The notes: a model not told the origin generated them from the sequence alone. A DNA stretch of 64,000 nt from Granulosicoccus sp045106195 (GCA_045106195.1 JBGCEH010000006.1:254391-318390); one strand, 5' to 3'. Counted from the stretch's first letter, positions 1 to 10,117 are shown. Made by a program: numbers and translations.

Positions 1-290
1 ACGTTGCCTTTAAGTTCAACGACCTTGGCTGTGCCACGCTTTTCGACTTCATCAATGCGAATGATGGAATGCATGGGGATGATGGTCTGGGTGACGCCTT
101 CGAACTCTGTCTTGAGTTTTTCTTCGCCGGGGTCTACCACCAGCGTGGTGTTGGTGTCGAATACGAGATCCTCGATCACGACAAACCCGTAGAGGTCGCC
201 CTGATACACCTCGCGGGCATAGATTTCGTACACTCTGTCCTGATCATGCGAGACAAAGCGGATTCTGTAGAGCACGGATTCTTCTTTCAT
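1..290 (-). CDS. DUF1820 family protein (N-terminal part; runs off the left edge)
   Basis: About 96 codons are visible, beginning MKEESVLYRIRFVSHDQ and continuing past base 1. The pattern of a YEIYAREV block, a central VVDPGEE segment and a later IIPMHSIIRIDEVEKRG segment matches my recollection of the short DUF1820 family, roughly 100-110 residues, found mainly in gammaproteobacteria. No biochemical function is known to me. Its ATG overlaps the TGA of the upstream rluB gene by four bases (ATGA), so the two are probably translationally coupled. No signal peptide or membrane segment is seen, which suggests a cytoplasmic protein. The C-terminus is missing only because the window ends. Confidence 0.8.
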   Translation of the reverse strand, partial: MKEESVLYRIRFVSHDQDRVYEIYAREVYQGDLYGFVVIEDLVFDTNTTLVVDPGEEKLKTEFEGVTQTIIPMHSIIRIDEVEKRGTAKVVELKGN

Positions 291-1108
291 TTACGTTTGC
301 TTCGTTGCTGTGCCTTGCGACGATGTCTTGGATGCACTGGAATGACTCGCAGCTTGTGTGCCGGGCGCGGTTCGAGTTTAGCCGCCGTAGCGATAGACTC
401 GATTTGCTTGGCGTCCAGCTCCTGTATTTTTCCACGCGCAAGCCATCGTGGCATTGTAACCGGCCCGAAGCGCGTTCGGATCAGGCGACTGACCTGCATC
501 TCCTGTGATTCCCACAGGCGTCGCACCATACGGTTGCGCCCTTCTTTGAGTGTCACACGAAACCATTGATTGGCCGTTTCACTGTCTGCCTCGGCGACAA
601 TTCTGTCGAATTTGGCTAGCCCGTCATCCAGCTCGACGCCAGAAGAAAGGCGTTCTATGATTTCCGGAGTGACCCGACCATTCACTCTGACTGCGTACTG
701 GCGTTCGAACTCGCCCGACGGGTGCATCAGGGCATTGGCCAGCTCGCCATCATTGGTCAGCAGCAGCAGACCGAGGGTGTTGATATCCAGTCGTCCTACC
801 GCAATCCAGCGACCATGGTGCAGCCGTGGCAGATTATCGAAAACGGTTTTGCGTTTTTCGGGATCATCGCGAGTGGTGACCTCGCCCAGTGGCTTGTGGT
901 AAACCAGTACCCGTCGCAACTGCTGGTCATCGGTCACGACCTTGTAAAAGCGTCCCTTAACCACCAAGTCATCATTCAGGGTCGCTTTATCGCCCAGTTT
1001 TGCAACCTGGCCGTTAATGCGGATTTCACCCGCGGCAATCCATGTTTCAAGTTCACGTCGTGAACCCAAACCCGTATTTGCCAGTATCTTTTGCAGTCGT
1101 TCCGCCAT
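287..1108 (-). CDS. rluB: 23S rRNA pseudouridine synthase, RluB type
   Basis: Protein of 273 aa starting at MAERLQKILA. An N-terminal S4 RNA-binding domain (about residues 1-60) is followed by the RsuA/RluB/E/F catalytic domain. The GRLDINTLGLLL motif places the catalytic Asp near residue 108. A basic Arg/Lys-rich tail follows, as is common in RluB. The family converts a uridine of 23S rRNA (U2605 in E. coli) to pseudouridine. The frame is open ten codons further upstream, but the internal ATG fits the normal family N-terminus. It overlaps the DUF1820 gene by four bases and is divergent from moaB. RluB versus RluE/F rests on length and the basic tail. Confidence 0.9.
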   Translation of the reverse strand: MAERLQKILANTGLGSRRELETWIAAGEIRINGQVAKLGDKATLNDDLVVKGRFYKVVTDDQQLRRVLVYHKPLGEVTTRDDPEKRKTVFDNLPRLHHGRWIAVGRLDINTLGLLLLTNDGELANALMHPSGEFERQYAVRVNGRVTPEIIERLSSGVELDDGLAKFDRIVAEADSETANQWFRVTLKEGRNRMVRRLWESQEMQVSRLIRTRFGPVTMPRWLARGKIQELDAKQIESIATAAKLEPRPAHKLRVIPVHPRHRRKAQQRSKRK

Positions 1109-1191
1109 GCGCGGGATTCTAACAGGCAAGCGCCTCATTAAACAGGCTGGCGCAGGCTTTAAATAGAGTAAACAGATAGATAGTCACGCTT

Positions 1192-1710
1192 ATGAGCACA
1201 CCGTCTTTCAAGTCCCTGAATATTGCCGTCCTAACAATCTCTGACACCCGCGGTGAAGATGAGGATATATCGGGCAAATTGCTGGTCGAGAAGTTGACCG
1301 ACGCCGGCCACCACAATCATGAAAAAGCGATTGTGCGTGATGACAAGTACGCGATTCGAGCGGTGGTTTCTCGCTGGATAAACGATCCTGAAGTGGATGT
1401 TGTGCTCAGCACCGGCGGTACTGGTGTCACCGGTCGTGATGGAACACCAGAGGCAATTCAACCGTTGCTGGATAAGGAAATAGAAGGCTTTGGCGAGATG
1501 TTCAGAGTGCTCTCCTATGAGGATATCAAGACCTCTACACTGCAATCACGCGCGCTGGCAGGCGTGGCAAACGCTACCTATCTGTTCGTGTTACCCGGAT
1601 CCAGTAGCGCTTGTCGAACGGCCTGGGATAAGTTGATTAGTGAACAGCTGGATAATCGGACACGGCCGTGTAATCTGGTGATGCTGATGCCGAGGTTAAA
1701 GGAGGTTTAA
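1192..1710 (+). CDS. moaB: Molybdenum cofactor biosynthesis protein B
   Basis: Protein of 172 aa with the MoaB/Mog fold: an ILTISDTR-like start (AVLTISDTRGEDED), the STGGTGVTGRDGTPEA substrate loop (GGTG at residues 75-78) and the LPGSSSACRTAW loop near the C-terminus. The family handles molybdopterin in the last steps of molybdenum cofactor synthesis. In E. coli, MogA carries out adenylylation and the exact role of MoaB is less clear. It is convergent with djlA, with only 23 bases between the stops. No other moa gene is in the window, so the gene is isolated from its pathway. Confidence 0.93.
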   Translation: MSTPSFKSLNIAVLTISDTRGEDEDISGKLLVEKLTDAGHHNHEKAIVRDDKYAIRAVVSRWINDPEVDVVLSTGGTGVTGRDGTPEAIQPLLDKEIEGFGEMFRVLSYEDIKTSTLQSRALAGVANATYLFVLPGSSSACRTAWDKLISEQLDNRTRPCNLVMLMPRLKEV

Positions 1711-1733
1711 GCCGCAGCCAATCGGCAATCGCC

Positions 1734-2591
1734 TTACCAGCCACGATGTTCCTTGATCTTCTCGTACGCCTTCTGGATGTTCTGGGTCTTGTCTGTAGCA
1801 AGCTTTATCATCTCTTCCGGCAGTCCCTTGGATACCAGCTTGTCGGGATGATGCTGACTCATCAGGCGTCGATAAGCGCGCTTTACGGTAGCTTTGTCGT
1901 CACTGGGCTCCACACCCAGGGCTTTGTAGGCATCCCGCACAGAGAAGACTGACGATGTGGACGGTGGTGCTTGACGACCTTCGTTACGACTACCGCCGGA
2001 CGCACCTGCACTCGCACCTGCACCCGCCCCCGTCATGCCCATACTGAAACGCACCAGCACTTCCAGTTGGCGAAAGGTGGTTTCAGTAAAGCCGAGTACC
2101 GCAGACACTTTCAGTAGTGCCACCTCTTCTTCAGGTGACATGACCCCGTCGGCCAGCGCAGCCTGAATCTGGATTTCCAGGAACATTCGGTACAGACTGG
2201 TACGACGCTGACACTCCTGCCTGAACTGCAACACCAAGGGCTCGGCATCAAAGCCAGGCTGCTTGCCCTGATTAAACAATTTGATGGCAGCAGCACGCAG
2301 CTCGCTATCGAGTTTCATCTGCTTCATGACCGCTTCCGCCAACGCTATCTCGGTAGGATGCACATGCCCGTCAGACTTGGCGATATAGCCCATCACCGAA
2401 AACGTCGCGGTGAAAAATGCCATCTTGATACGCTCGGCTTCGCCCGGTGGAAGATCGTCGTCCGAGACGTCGTGCGTCAGTGTGGCCTTCATACCCTTGT
2501 CGAAGGTATGGCCAAGTGCGGCTCCCAGCACAGCCCCCAGAGGTCCGCCGATCATGAAGCCAAAGGCACCGCCCAGAAGCTTTCCCCACAT
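1734..2591 (-). CDS. djlA: DnaJ-like membrane co-chaperone DjlA
   Basis: Protein of 285 aa. The N-terminus is a Gly-rich hydrophobic segment (about residues 3-27) typical of the DjlA single membrane anchor. A TerB-like helical domain follows (about 50-185), then a Gly/Ala linker. The C-terminal J domain (216-285) carries its HPD tripeptide at 248-250. DjlA stimulates DnaK from the inner membrane, with the J domain in the cytoplasm. Length and domain order are canonical. The gene lies downstream of truD in the same direction, with a 117-base gap that contains an inverted repeat. Confidence 0.93.
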   Translation of the reverse strand: MWGKLLGGAFGFMIGGPLGAVLGAALGHTFDKGMKATLTHDVSDDDLPPGEAERIKMAFFTATFSVMGYIAKSDGHVHPTEIALAEAVMKQMKLDSELRAAAIKLFNQGKQPGFDAEPLVLQFRQECQRRTSLYRMFLEIQIQAALADGVMSPEEEVALLKVSAVLGFTETTFRQLEVLVRFSMGMTGAGAGASAGASGGSRNEGRQAPPSTSSVFSVRDAYKALGVEPSDDKATVKRAYRRLMSQHHPDKLVSKGLPEEMIKLATDKTQNIQKAYEKIKEHRGW

Positions 2592-2637
2592 TGTCTCAGT
2601 ATCTCTTTTGTTGTCGATATGAATTAACGGTACACGA

Positions 2638-2668
2638 TGTACTGTAGAACACTTGACCGTTCAGTACA
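2638..2668. repeat. Inverted repeat upstream of djlA
   Basis: Perfect 7-bp arms TGTACTG (2638-2644) and CAGTACA (2662-2668) enclose 17 bases. The flanks also repeat GTACACG. There is no T-run, so a terminator is unlikely. It could be a regulator site for djlA, which starts 46 bases away on the minus strand. That role is inferred only. Confidence 0.3.
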
Positions 2669-2708
2669 CGTAGCGGCGGAACAAGCGTGATTATCAGCAG
2701 GAAAAAAA

Positions 2709-3839
2709 CTATCGCTGCGGCTCGGCCACACTTGTCAGCTCGCGAAGTAACGTCGTTGCAAAAACCCCGGGGTTCAACGAAAACGCCAGCTCAAGTGCAT
2801 CATCTGCTACCCATTGATGCGTCAGCAAGTTGGCCCTTGCGCGTAATGCTCGTCTTTCCTGAGCCAGTCCTGCGCGTTCCATACCTTCGCAAAGACCAGC
2901 CAGGGGTTGCAGGTGCACAGCTTCGAATTCTGCACATTCAGCCGTGGCAGGTGAACGACCTCGACCCCACCAGGGTGCACTTGGATGAATATCAAAATCG
3001 CGAAGTCTGTCGTCGAGTGATGGGCCATCAGTTGTCTGATCACAGGCTTTATCGCCTGTAGTAAAAAAACTTCGACTACCATCAAGGACGGCGGGTTCGC
3101 CCTCAAGCAAGCACTGCCAGCTACCACCACGCACACGCGCTGCACAGACGGTATTGAACACCGCACTGCGCGCCGATGACAACCACAGACTGCGTTGTTG
3201 ACGCGAGCACCGTTTACGCGGGCGCGCAAACCATTGTTTCGCACGCTGAAGGTTTTGCGCCCCATACCCAAAACGCTGGGCACCGATGTAGCTCGGAAAT
3301 CCCTGTGCGTCGATAACACTGATGCGGTTATCAACATCTGTCCTGAGTGAGTGCTCATGCCCTTTATCGGCCTTCACGTTACGTAGCGTTATGACAAACC
3401 GATTGCATCTGTGAGCACCCCGCTTGAGCTTGCGGGCGTGCCGCACGCTGTGCTGGAGGCGCAAGGATTTCACATAGCCTCCGGAGGCCTCCCACGCGGC
3501 GTGTTGAGCATGATTGAACTGATGCACCCATTGTTCAAATACCGTTGAATCATTCACCGTTCTGACACTGAACCACTGGCTGGACACGGAATGCCTGTCT
3601 TTCAGGCCACACAAGCCGACGTCTGCAGAGCTTACCGCATAGCGCTCCTGCAATATGCTCAACACCTCATCGGTGTTCATGGCTGTTTTTTCGATTTGCA
3701 GATACAAGTGTTCACCACTACCTGAAAATTCGATGTCCAGCACCTCATCAACCCGGAAATCAGCCGCTTGCTGCTTTAGAATCGCGCTGAACAAGGGCTC
3801 ACCATGTGCAGTGGGTGGATCAGTGATATCGGGGTTCAT
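2709..3839 (-). CDS. truD: tRNA pseudouridine(13) synthase TruD
   Basis: Protein of 376 aa. The GLCGLKDRHSVSSQWFSV block contains the catalytic Asp (residue 81). The later SYIGAQRFGYGAQNL block is the FG-Q-RFG signature of the TruD insertion region. TruD makes pseudouridine 13 in tRNA-Glu and works alone in the cytoplasm. Length is close to the family's usual 340-370. The region around residues 200-330 is Arg-, Ser- and Trp-rich and looks less conserved, but the frame is intact. It is divergent from glpE. Confidence 0.93.
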   Translation of the reverse strand: MNPDITDPPTAHGEPLFSAILKQQAADFRVDEVLDIEFSGSGEHLYLQIEKTAMNTDEVLSILQERYAVSSADVGLCGLKDRHSVSSQWFSVRTVNDSTVFEQWVHQFNHAQHAAWEASGGYVKSLRLQHSVRHARKLKRGAHRCNRFVITLRNVKADKGHEHSLRTDVDNRISVIDAQGFPSYIGAQRFGYGAQNLQRAKQWFARPRKRCSRQQRSLWLSSARSAVFNTVCAARVRGGSWQCLLEGEPAVLDGSRSFFTTGDKACDQTTDGPSLDDRLRDFDIHPSAPWWGRGRSPATAECAEFEAVHLQPLAGLCEGMERAGLAQERRALRARANLLTHQWVADDALELAFSLNPGVFATTLLRELTSVAEPQR

Positions 3840-3966
3840 TGAATGCGCAGTTACGGTTTAGGGACACCTGGAAGGACCAGGCTTTGGTCATGCGAACACA
3901 TATGCAGAACCAACAGGGCTTTCTGACGGTACAATAGCGTATTACTTAACCGGAAAAGAGTTTGCC

Positions 3967-4290
3967 ATGTCACGATACGCTCGTCTCAGCTGCGATGATG
4001 CCTACCAGCTGCTGCTCGATGGTCCGGTAAACATCATCGATATCAGAGATGAAGAAAGCTTCAAGGCGGGACATATTACTGATGCATTGCACATGGACAA
4101 CTCGGCAGTTCAGGCCTTCATTAACGATGCAGATACCGACATTCCACTTATCGTGTGCTGTTATCACGGCAACATGAGTCAGAGCGCGGGCGCCTATCTG
4201 GCCGAAAAGGGGTTTGATGTGGTTTACAGCCTCGATGGCGGATTTGCCGAATGGTCTGCCAAGTTCCCCGACGATTGTGAACCTGACTAG
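3967..4290 (+). CDS. glpE: Thiosulfate sulfurtransferase (single-domain rhodanese)
   Basis: Protein of 107 aa, one rhodanese domain. The active-site loop CYHGNMSQ places the persulfide cysteine at residue 65, the same number as E. coli GlpE, and the usual IIDIRDEESF block lies near the N-terminus. The family transfers sulfur from thiosulfate to cyanide or thiol acceptors such as thioredoxin. A purine-rich AAAAGAG ribosome-binding site sits just before the ATG. In this window it stands alone rather than beside glp genes. Confidence 0.92.
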   Translation: MSRYARLSCDDAYQLLLDGPVNIIDIRDEESFKAGHITDALHMDNSAVQAFINDADTDIPLIVCCYHGNMSQSAGAYLAEKGFDVVYSLDGGFAEWSAKFPDDCEPD

Positions 4291-4448
4291 CCGACGCAGG
4301 TCTCATATCCAGGCAAGTAACATCGCATTGACCCGGTGTGCAAAAACGTTTGACAAAGGAGGTTCGACACACGGTTTAACGATTGGACACAGGCATGTAA
4401 CATTTTCAAGGAAGCACAGATTTACACTGCCTGTCTAATAATGGCCAA

Positions 4449-6431
4449 ATGCGTATGCTGAGGTTTCGGCAATGTCTATGTATGGCCGATACATCATGCG
4501 AAAACAGGAAGATTACTCATCCTCCAGGGAACACCCAGTTGACTCGACGCCCGACCACCTCTTTAACCTGGCTTCACCTTCTTGCGCTGTTGGCTGCGAT
4601 CACTGCCAGCCTGGTGTCGACAATTGCTCATGCGCGCACAACACTGGTTATCAAGGGTGTGGAAGGCAGGCTTGCCGAAAATATCCGCCTGCTGGTTACC
4701 CAGCCACCAGAACGAGACAGTCAGCGCCAATTCAGGCGCTATATTGATGGACTTCCCGAACAAGTCATCACCGCTCTAAGCGCTTATGGCTATTACTCAG
4801 CTGAAGCGTCAATCAGCGTTGACGAGATAGCGCCTCCCGCCCGGAAAAATGGGGCAGAGAAAGTGGCAGGCAAAATTGGTGAGGCCATCAAAGGCAAACC
4901 TGAAAATAAAGCCAAGGCCGGCGCTAACAATTCGAAGGCGCTCCCAGAGCCCACCTCAATCACACAAGTCACCGTTACGGTCACACCAAACAAGCCTGTC
5001 ACCATTCAGGAGCTGACGCTGGATGTCGAGCTGCCCGGTGAAAATAATCGTGATTTTGACGAGGCACTGGCAAACGTCCGTGCGCAACTTGCACAAGGCA
5101 AGGTCTTTGTCTCTGCCGACTATGAATCGGCTAAATCCACGCTGCTGACAAGAGCACAGGATCTCGGTTATTTCGATTTTGAATACACCAGCACCGAGGT
5201 ACGTGTCAGCCGCCGGGCCAACTCGGCGAAGATTTCCCTTCAGGCGGCTGCCGGAGAACGCTTTACCTTTGGGCAAATCCTGTTCAAGCAGCGCACGTTC
5301 AGCGAGACATTCATGAATCGCTGGGCACCGTTTACCTCGGGCGATCCTTATCAGGCGCAGCTTATTGGCGAGCTGACGCAGAATCTGCAGAGTAGTGGCT
5401 ACTTTTCCAGCGTACGGGTCCGGCCGTTGATTGATCCCAGGTATGAACAGACGGTACCGATTACCGTCGATCTGACTCAACGCGAGGAAAATCAGGTTGC
5501 CATCGGTCTTGGTTATTCAACTGATACAGAGATACGTACCAAGCTCACCTGGGGCCGACCTCTGATCAATTCACGAGGGCACTCTGCCGAATGGGGCATC
5601 GAGGTATCGCGCTACGTGCAAAGTGCAAGCTTCGCTTATCGAATCCCGAGGGACAAACAGCCACTGTTCAACTACTGGGGCATCGAATACGGACTTAAAA
5701 ACGATCAGCGAGAAGAATTTGACAGCTTCCTCAGTACCTTGAACTTTCAACGCGTCACACGCACGCCCAGAGGCTGGGATGAATCGATCTTTCTCAGATG
5801 GGAGCGAGAACGTTCAGAACCGGGCGGTGTCCCGCTCGAATCCGATCTCGTGATGCCCGGTGTGAGTTATTCGCGAAACCGCAGTAAAGGCAAGCCGTTT
5901 CCGACGTGGGGGCAGGCGATTAATTTTCAATTGATGGGTGGATCGGAAAGCCTGCTATCGAGTGTCGATTTTCTGAAAATGGTTGGCAGGTTTCGCTATC
6001 TGAGAGCCATAAGCGACAGGAACACTATTATCGCAGCGGTACAATATGGTGCAATCCGGTCAAATGACTATGAACGCGTGCCACTCTCACAACGCTTTTT
6101 TGCCGGCGGCGACCGTACCGTGAGGGGCTTTGCATTTCGAGAAATATCACCGCGAACGCCCGAACCTGAGAGCGAAGCCGTGGGCGGTCGTTATCTGGAG
6201 GTGCTGAGCCTTGAATACAATTACCGCTTTGTCGATAACTGGAGTGGCGCATTGTTTGCCGATGCAGGTCGTGCGTTTAATCGATTTGATGTGGGATACA
6301 GCGTAGGTGCAGGCTTTGGTGTACGTTGGCAATCACCGGTCGGGCCGTTTCGTCTCGATATAGCAGCGCCTGTCAGCGACAACGATACGGGTAGTGTTCG
6401 CGTGCATATCTCTCTTGGATCCGACTTCTGA
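4449..6431 (+). CDS. tamA: Translocation and assembly module outer-membrane subunit TamA
   Basis: Protein of 660 aa from the first ATG; 4455 or 4482 are alternative starts. A signal peptide (hydrophobic 39-58) ends at AHA, residue 62. Three POTRA-like domains follow to about residue 335, then a 16-strand Omp85 barrel with the RFFAGGDRTVRGF lid-lock motif and a C-terminal Phe. TamA works with TamB to insert or transport outer-membrane proteins and lipids. It precedes tamB by five bases, so the pair is an operon. Odd feature: residues 128-165, between POTRA domains, form a Lys/Ala/Gly-rich low-complexity insert that I do not recall from E. coli TamA. Confidence 0.93.
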   Translation: MRMLRFRQCLCMADTSCENRKITHPPGNTQLTRRPTTSLTWLHLLALLAAITASLVSTIAHARTTLVIKGVEGRLAENIRLLVTQPPERDSQRQFRRYIDGLPEQVITALSAYGYYSAEASISVDEIAPPARKNGAEKVAGKIGEAIKGKPENKAKAGANNSKALPEPTSITQVTVTVTPNKPVTIQELTLDVELPGENNRDFDEALANVRAQLAQGKVFVSADYESAKSTLLTRAQDLGYFDFEYTSTEVRVSRRANSAKISLQAAAGERFTFGQILFKQRTFSETFMNRWAPFTSGDPYQAQLIGELTQNLQSSGYFSSVRVRPLIDPRYEQTVPITVDLTQREENQVAIGLGYSTDTEIRTKLTWGRPLINSRGHSAEWGIEVSRYVQSASFAYRIPRDKQPLFNYWGIEYGLKNDQREEFDSFLSTLNFQRVTRTPRGWDESIFLRWERERSEPGGVPLESDLVMPGVSYSRNRSKGKPFPTWGQAINFQLMGGSESLLSSVDFLKMVGRFRYLRAISDRNTIIAAVQYGAIRSNDYERVPLSQRFFAGGDRTVRGFAFREISPRTPEPESEAVGGRYLEVLSLEYNYRFVDNWSGALFADAGRAFNRFDVGYSVGAGFGVRWQSPVGPFRLDIAAPVSDNDTGSVRVHISLGSDF

Positions 6432-6436
6432 TCGTT

Positions 6437-9400
6437 ATGGAGAACATTGACACGACTATGCAAGCGATTGCCAGACCACGCCGTTCGTGGGCAAAGCGCA
6501 TCACTCGCGCTCTACTCTGGACCGTACTAATTCTGTTTTTGCTGATGCTCCTGATTCTTGGCGCAGTGTATTGGCTGGCAGGCACCGATTCAGGTTTTGC
6601 CCGTGTGAGCTCGCTGGCCAACGAGCATGTTGCCGGGCTCAGCATCGATGCGCCCACCGGAAATCTGCGCGACGGGATCAGTGCAGAGTCGGTCAGCTTT
6701 ACCAATGAGTCGATAGACATCAAGGCAACATCGTTAAGCTCCGGTTGGCAATTAGGCTGCCTGACGAGAAAACGCTTTTGTCTGGATGACTTGCATATCG
6801 AGGCGCTCGATATTGCCACCAAGACTGAGGAAGCCGTAGAGCCTGCAGAACCTCGTACAGGGGCCATCGAACTACCCGATATTGCACTACCCATTGATAT
6901 CAGCATCAGCGATATCACCATCGGTACCGTCCGCTTTCAGGCTCCGGGTGACGCGCCGCTCCAGATTATCAACGATATCCAGTTAAGCGCCAGCACCGAT
7001 GCATCTAAGGTCACGATAGCCAACGTCTCCCTGGCCTATCAACAATTCACGACAGGTCTGGCAGGCACAGTTGACTTGCATGATGAATACCCCGTAAATC
7101 TTATCCTCGACGTCAATGCCGATGATGTGTTGCCGGACACCGTGCCCGAAGGCAATGGTGCACAAGCCCTGCAGGTTGATGTACAACTGAGTGGCTCACT
7201 AGCCAACCTAGTGATTGATACCACTATTAGCGGGGTTGCCGATGTTACTCTGAATGCAACGGTTCAACCTTTGGAACTGAACCTGCCAGCCACCTTGTCC
7301 ATTGCCAGCGACTCCCTGGGCTGGCCCATCACCTCGAAAACTCAAGTGCTCGCCAGTGGCACACGCATCAAAGTCTCTGGCGATATGGACGACTACGCGT
7401 TTTCACTCAACACGAACATCACCGGGGAACAGGTACCGGAGACGGGTATTCGTATTTCAGGCGTTGCCAATACGGAGCGCGTGACACTTCCCGACATTGA
7501 TATAAAGACGTTGGGTGGTAGTGCAGAGGGTACGGCACTGGTCTCTCTGGCCGAGCCCATGGTGTGGACTACTGGCTGGCGCATGAATAACATTGATCCG
7601 TCACTTCAGGTGCCGGATCTGAAGGGGTCACTCAACGGGAACATTCAGGCCAACGGCACGGTGTCCTCCGGCAAGTGGTCACTGAATCTGGACTCGGCGA
7701 CCATTGATGGTGTGCTCCGGGAGCTGCCTTTCAAACTGGATGCAAAACTTGCCAAGGGACTCAACGACCTGTGGGTCATTCAGCATGTCAGTCTCAATAA
7801 CGACCGCAACCAGCTGAAGGCACAAGGTATTGTCGGAGACACGCTGGATATAAAGGCCGATATCAATTTGCCACAACTGCAGAACTTCATGCCCGGGCTT
7901 GCCGGCGGCTTTGATGTAAAGTTGCTTGTCGACGGCGCTGTGCGCGCTCCACACGTCGTTGTTGATGCAACGGCTGACGTCTTGCGCTTCAACGATATCC
8001 TGGTTCAGTCTCTGGCAATCAACGGTGACATAGAAGAGCTGTTCATTCAGGACAGTTCACTAGAAATCGATGTGGATACCGTAAGAATAGGTACAAACAC
8101 GATTAGTAATACAGCTTTGACCCTGCAAGGCAAACGTACTGATCACCAACTCACACTGAAGGCCGATGGGCCACAACAAACCACTATCGACCTAGCTCTC
8201 AGTGGCGATCTGGATGACGCCATGAACTGGACAAGCTTGCTCGAAAAGGTGCAGGCGGCATTGCCGGGCCATGCGCTCAATCTGGAAGAGCCTGCAGCCA
8301 TTGCCTGGCAAAATGCCGATCAGCGCGTTAGCGTATCGCCACATTGCTGGCGCATTAACGAAGCATCGAACCTGTGTTTACAGGATGAATTCAATACCGA
8401 TGCTAACGGTGAAACCAATATCACACTGGACAGCTATGCGCTTGAGCAACTCAATGCCTTCTTGCCGGAAGATACGCGCGTCGGGGGCGATTTCGCTGCC
8501 AATGTTGCCCTTCGTTGGGGTGAAAATGGCCCCGACGATAAAAGCGCCAGGGTAGCTGCTACTATCGATGATGCTACTGTCAGTACCGTCGATGGCTTTG
8601 GCGACCCGGTGGAGTTTGGCTACGACACCATAGCACTGGATGCCGACGTTGCCCCTGACGATGTCAGCGCCGATCTCACTTTGAGTTCGCAACGCTTGGG
8701 GGACGCTGCGATAACCGTACAACTCGACCCTTCCAATCCCGACAGCGCAATCGATGGTTCGATAGCACTGGATGGCCTGCAAGTGGAGATTGCCAAGGCT
8801 TTCCTTCCCGACTTCGATGAAGTCAGCGGTACGCTCAGTGCCGAGGGCCAGATAGGCGGCACACTCACCGCGCCTGAATATAACGGCAATATCATCCTGG
8901 CATCACCGATACTACAGGCCGAGATTCTGCCGCTACCCATCACTGGCGGCAATATCATTGCGCGCATCAATGGCCAGAGTATGACGTTGGATGGACAGAT
9001 TCTCAGCAACGAAGGCCGCATTGTCGTGGGCGGGCGTGGCTCACTCGATCCGCAGAACTGGAGTGCCAACGTCACACTCAAAGGGGAACAACTCAATGTT
9101 CAAAGTGATCCCCTGCAAAGCTCCATTGTCAACCATGATGTGAGAATCGAAGCTAACGCGCGCAGAGTTTCTGTAACCGGTGATATTGATATTCCGCTTG
9201 CTGTTATCGATGTAGCCGAGCTACCACAGGGTGCAGCCACGGTATCCAGCGACGTGGTTATCATCGAGGATATTGAAGAGGAAGCAGTACCTGTCGACGT
9301 AAATTCCAATCTCAACACTAACGTGGCACTGGATGTATCACTCGGCGATGAGGTATCGCTGTCCGCCTATGGCCTGACCGCTAACTTGACCGGTGATATG

Positions 9401-10024
9401 GACGTCAGGATACGCGGTGCGAGGCCTCCACAGCTTGGCGGTGAAATTCGTGTGGTTGACGGTATATTCAAAAAATATGGTCAGGATCTCCAAGCCAATG
9501 GCCAGATCATTTTTGTAGGCCCGGTTGAAGGCACACGTCTGGCTATCGATGCCGTACGGGAAATCGAAATTGAAGAACGCACAGCGGGTTTACGCATTCA
9601 GGGAACTGTTGCCACACCTGAAATAACACTGTTCACCGATCCATCGGATAAATCCCAGGACGCCATCCTGTCCTACATTATCCTGGGAAGGGACATCAAC
9701 GAGGCCAGCGACCAGGAAGCCGATCTGTTGCAAACTGCAGCACTGGCACTGGCCGTAAAAGGCGGAAGTAGTATCGGGGGTGGCGTTGCGAACGCGTTGG
9801 GCGTAAAGGAATTCGGTCTGGAGACACGTGGTAGTGGCGACAATACGGAACTGATAGTCAGTGGACGAATCAACGATCGATTGCTTTTGCGTTACGGTCG
9901 TGGTGTGTTCGATGCGCAAAACACGCTCTACTTGCGCTACGACCTGACGAAAAAGCTCTATCTGGAAGCTGCCACCAGCGCTGTACAAAACGCGGCAGAT
10001 CTGTTTTATTCGTTTTCATTCTAG
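6437..10024 (+). CDS. tamB: Translocation and assembly module inner-membrane subunit TamB
   Basis: Protein of 1195 aa. A single N-terminal transmembrane helix (about 24-46) is followed by a very long beta-rich periplasmic region of repeating short strands, consistent with the hydrophobic groove of AsmA/TamB-like proteins. The conserved C-terminal DUF490/TamB domain contains GGEIRVVDG and an ILGRDINEA-like block, and the protein ends in SFSF with a C-terminal Phe. It bridges the envelope to TamA and is thought to act in outer-membrane assembly and phospholipid transport. An alternative ATG is at 6458. It lies five bases after tamA. Confidence 0.93.
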   Translation: MENIDTTMQAIARPRRSWAKRITRALLWTVLILFLLMLLILGAVYWLAGTDSGFARVSSLANEHVAGLSIDAPTGNLRDGISAESVSFTNESIDIKATSLSSGWQLGCLTRKRFCLDDLHIEALDIATKTEEAVEPAEPRTGAIELPDIALPIDISISDITIGTVRFQAPGDAPLQIINDIQLSASTDASKVTIANVSLAYQQFTTGLAGTVDLHDEYPVNLILDVNADDVLPDTVPEGNGAQALQVDVQLSGSLANLVIDTTISGVADVTLNATVQPLELNLPATLSIASDSLGWPITSKTQVLASGTRIKVSGDMDDYAFSLNTNITGEQVPETGIRISGVANTERVTLPDIDIKTLGGSAEGTALVSLAEPMVWTTGWRMNNIDPSLQVPDLKGSLNGNIQANGTVSSGKWSLNLDSATIDGVLRELPFKLDAKLAKGLNDLWVIQHVSLNNDRNQLKAQGIVGDTLDIKADINLPQLQNFMPGLAGGFDVKLLVDGAVRAPHVVVDATADVLRFNDILVQSLAINGDIEELFIQDSSLEIDVDTVRIGTNTISNTALTLQGKRTDHQLTLKADGPQQTTIDLALSGDLDDAMNWTSLLEKVQAALPGHALNLEEPAAIAWQNADQRVSVSPHCWRINEASNLCLQDEFNTDANGETNITLDSYALEQLNAFLPEDTRVGGDFAANVALRWGENGPDDKSARVAATIDDATVSTVDGFGDPVEFGYDTIALDADVAPDDVSADLTLSSQRLGDAAITVQLDPSNPDSAIDGSIALDGLQVEIAKAFLPDFDEVSGTLSAEGQIGGTLTAPEYNGNIILASPILQAEILPLPITGGNIIARINGQSMTLDGQILSNEGRIVVGGRGSLDPQNWSANVTLKGEQLNVQSDPLQSSIVNHDVRIEANARRVSVTGDIDIPLAVIDVAELPQGAATVSSDVVIIEDIEEEAVPVDVNSNLNTNVALDVSLGDEVSLSAYGLTANLTGDMDVRIRGARPPQLGGEIRVVDGIFKKYGQDLQANGQIIFVGPVEGTRLAIDAVREIEIEERTAGLRIQGTVATPEITLFTDPSDKSQDAILSYIILGRDINEASDQEADLLQTAALALAVKGGSSIGGGVANALGVKEFGLETRGSGDNTELIVSGRINDRLLLRYGRGVFDAQNTLYLRYDLTKKLYLEAATSAVQNAADLFYSFSF

Positions 10025-10117
10025 TGATGCCCATCGCAGCCAAGCCTGTCGTGGTATACCTGTCACAGGCTATCGGTACTTTCGTGCCTCAGGACAACTG
10101 ATATGACAAGAACGTAG

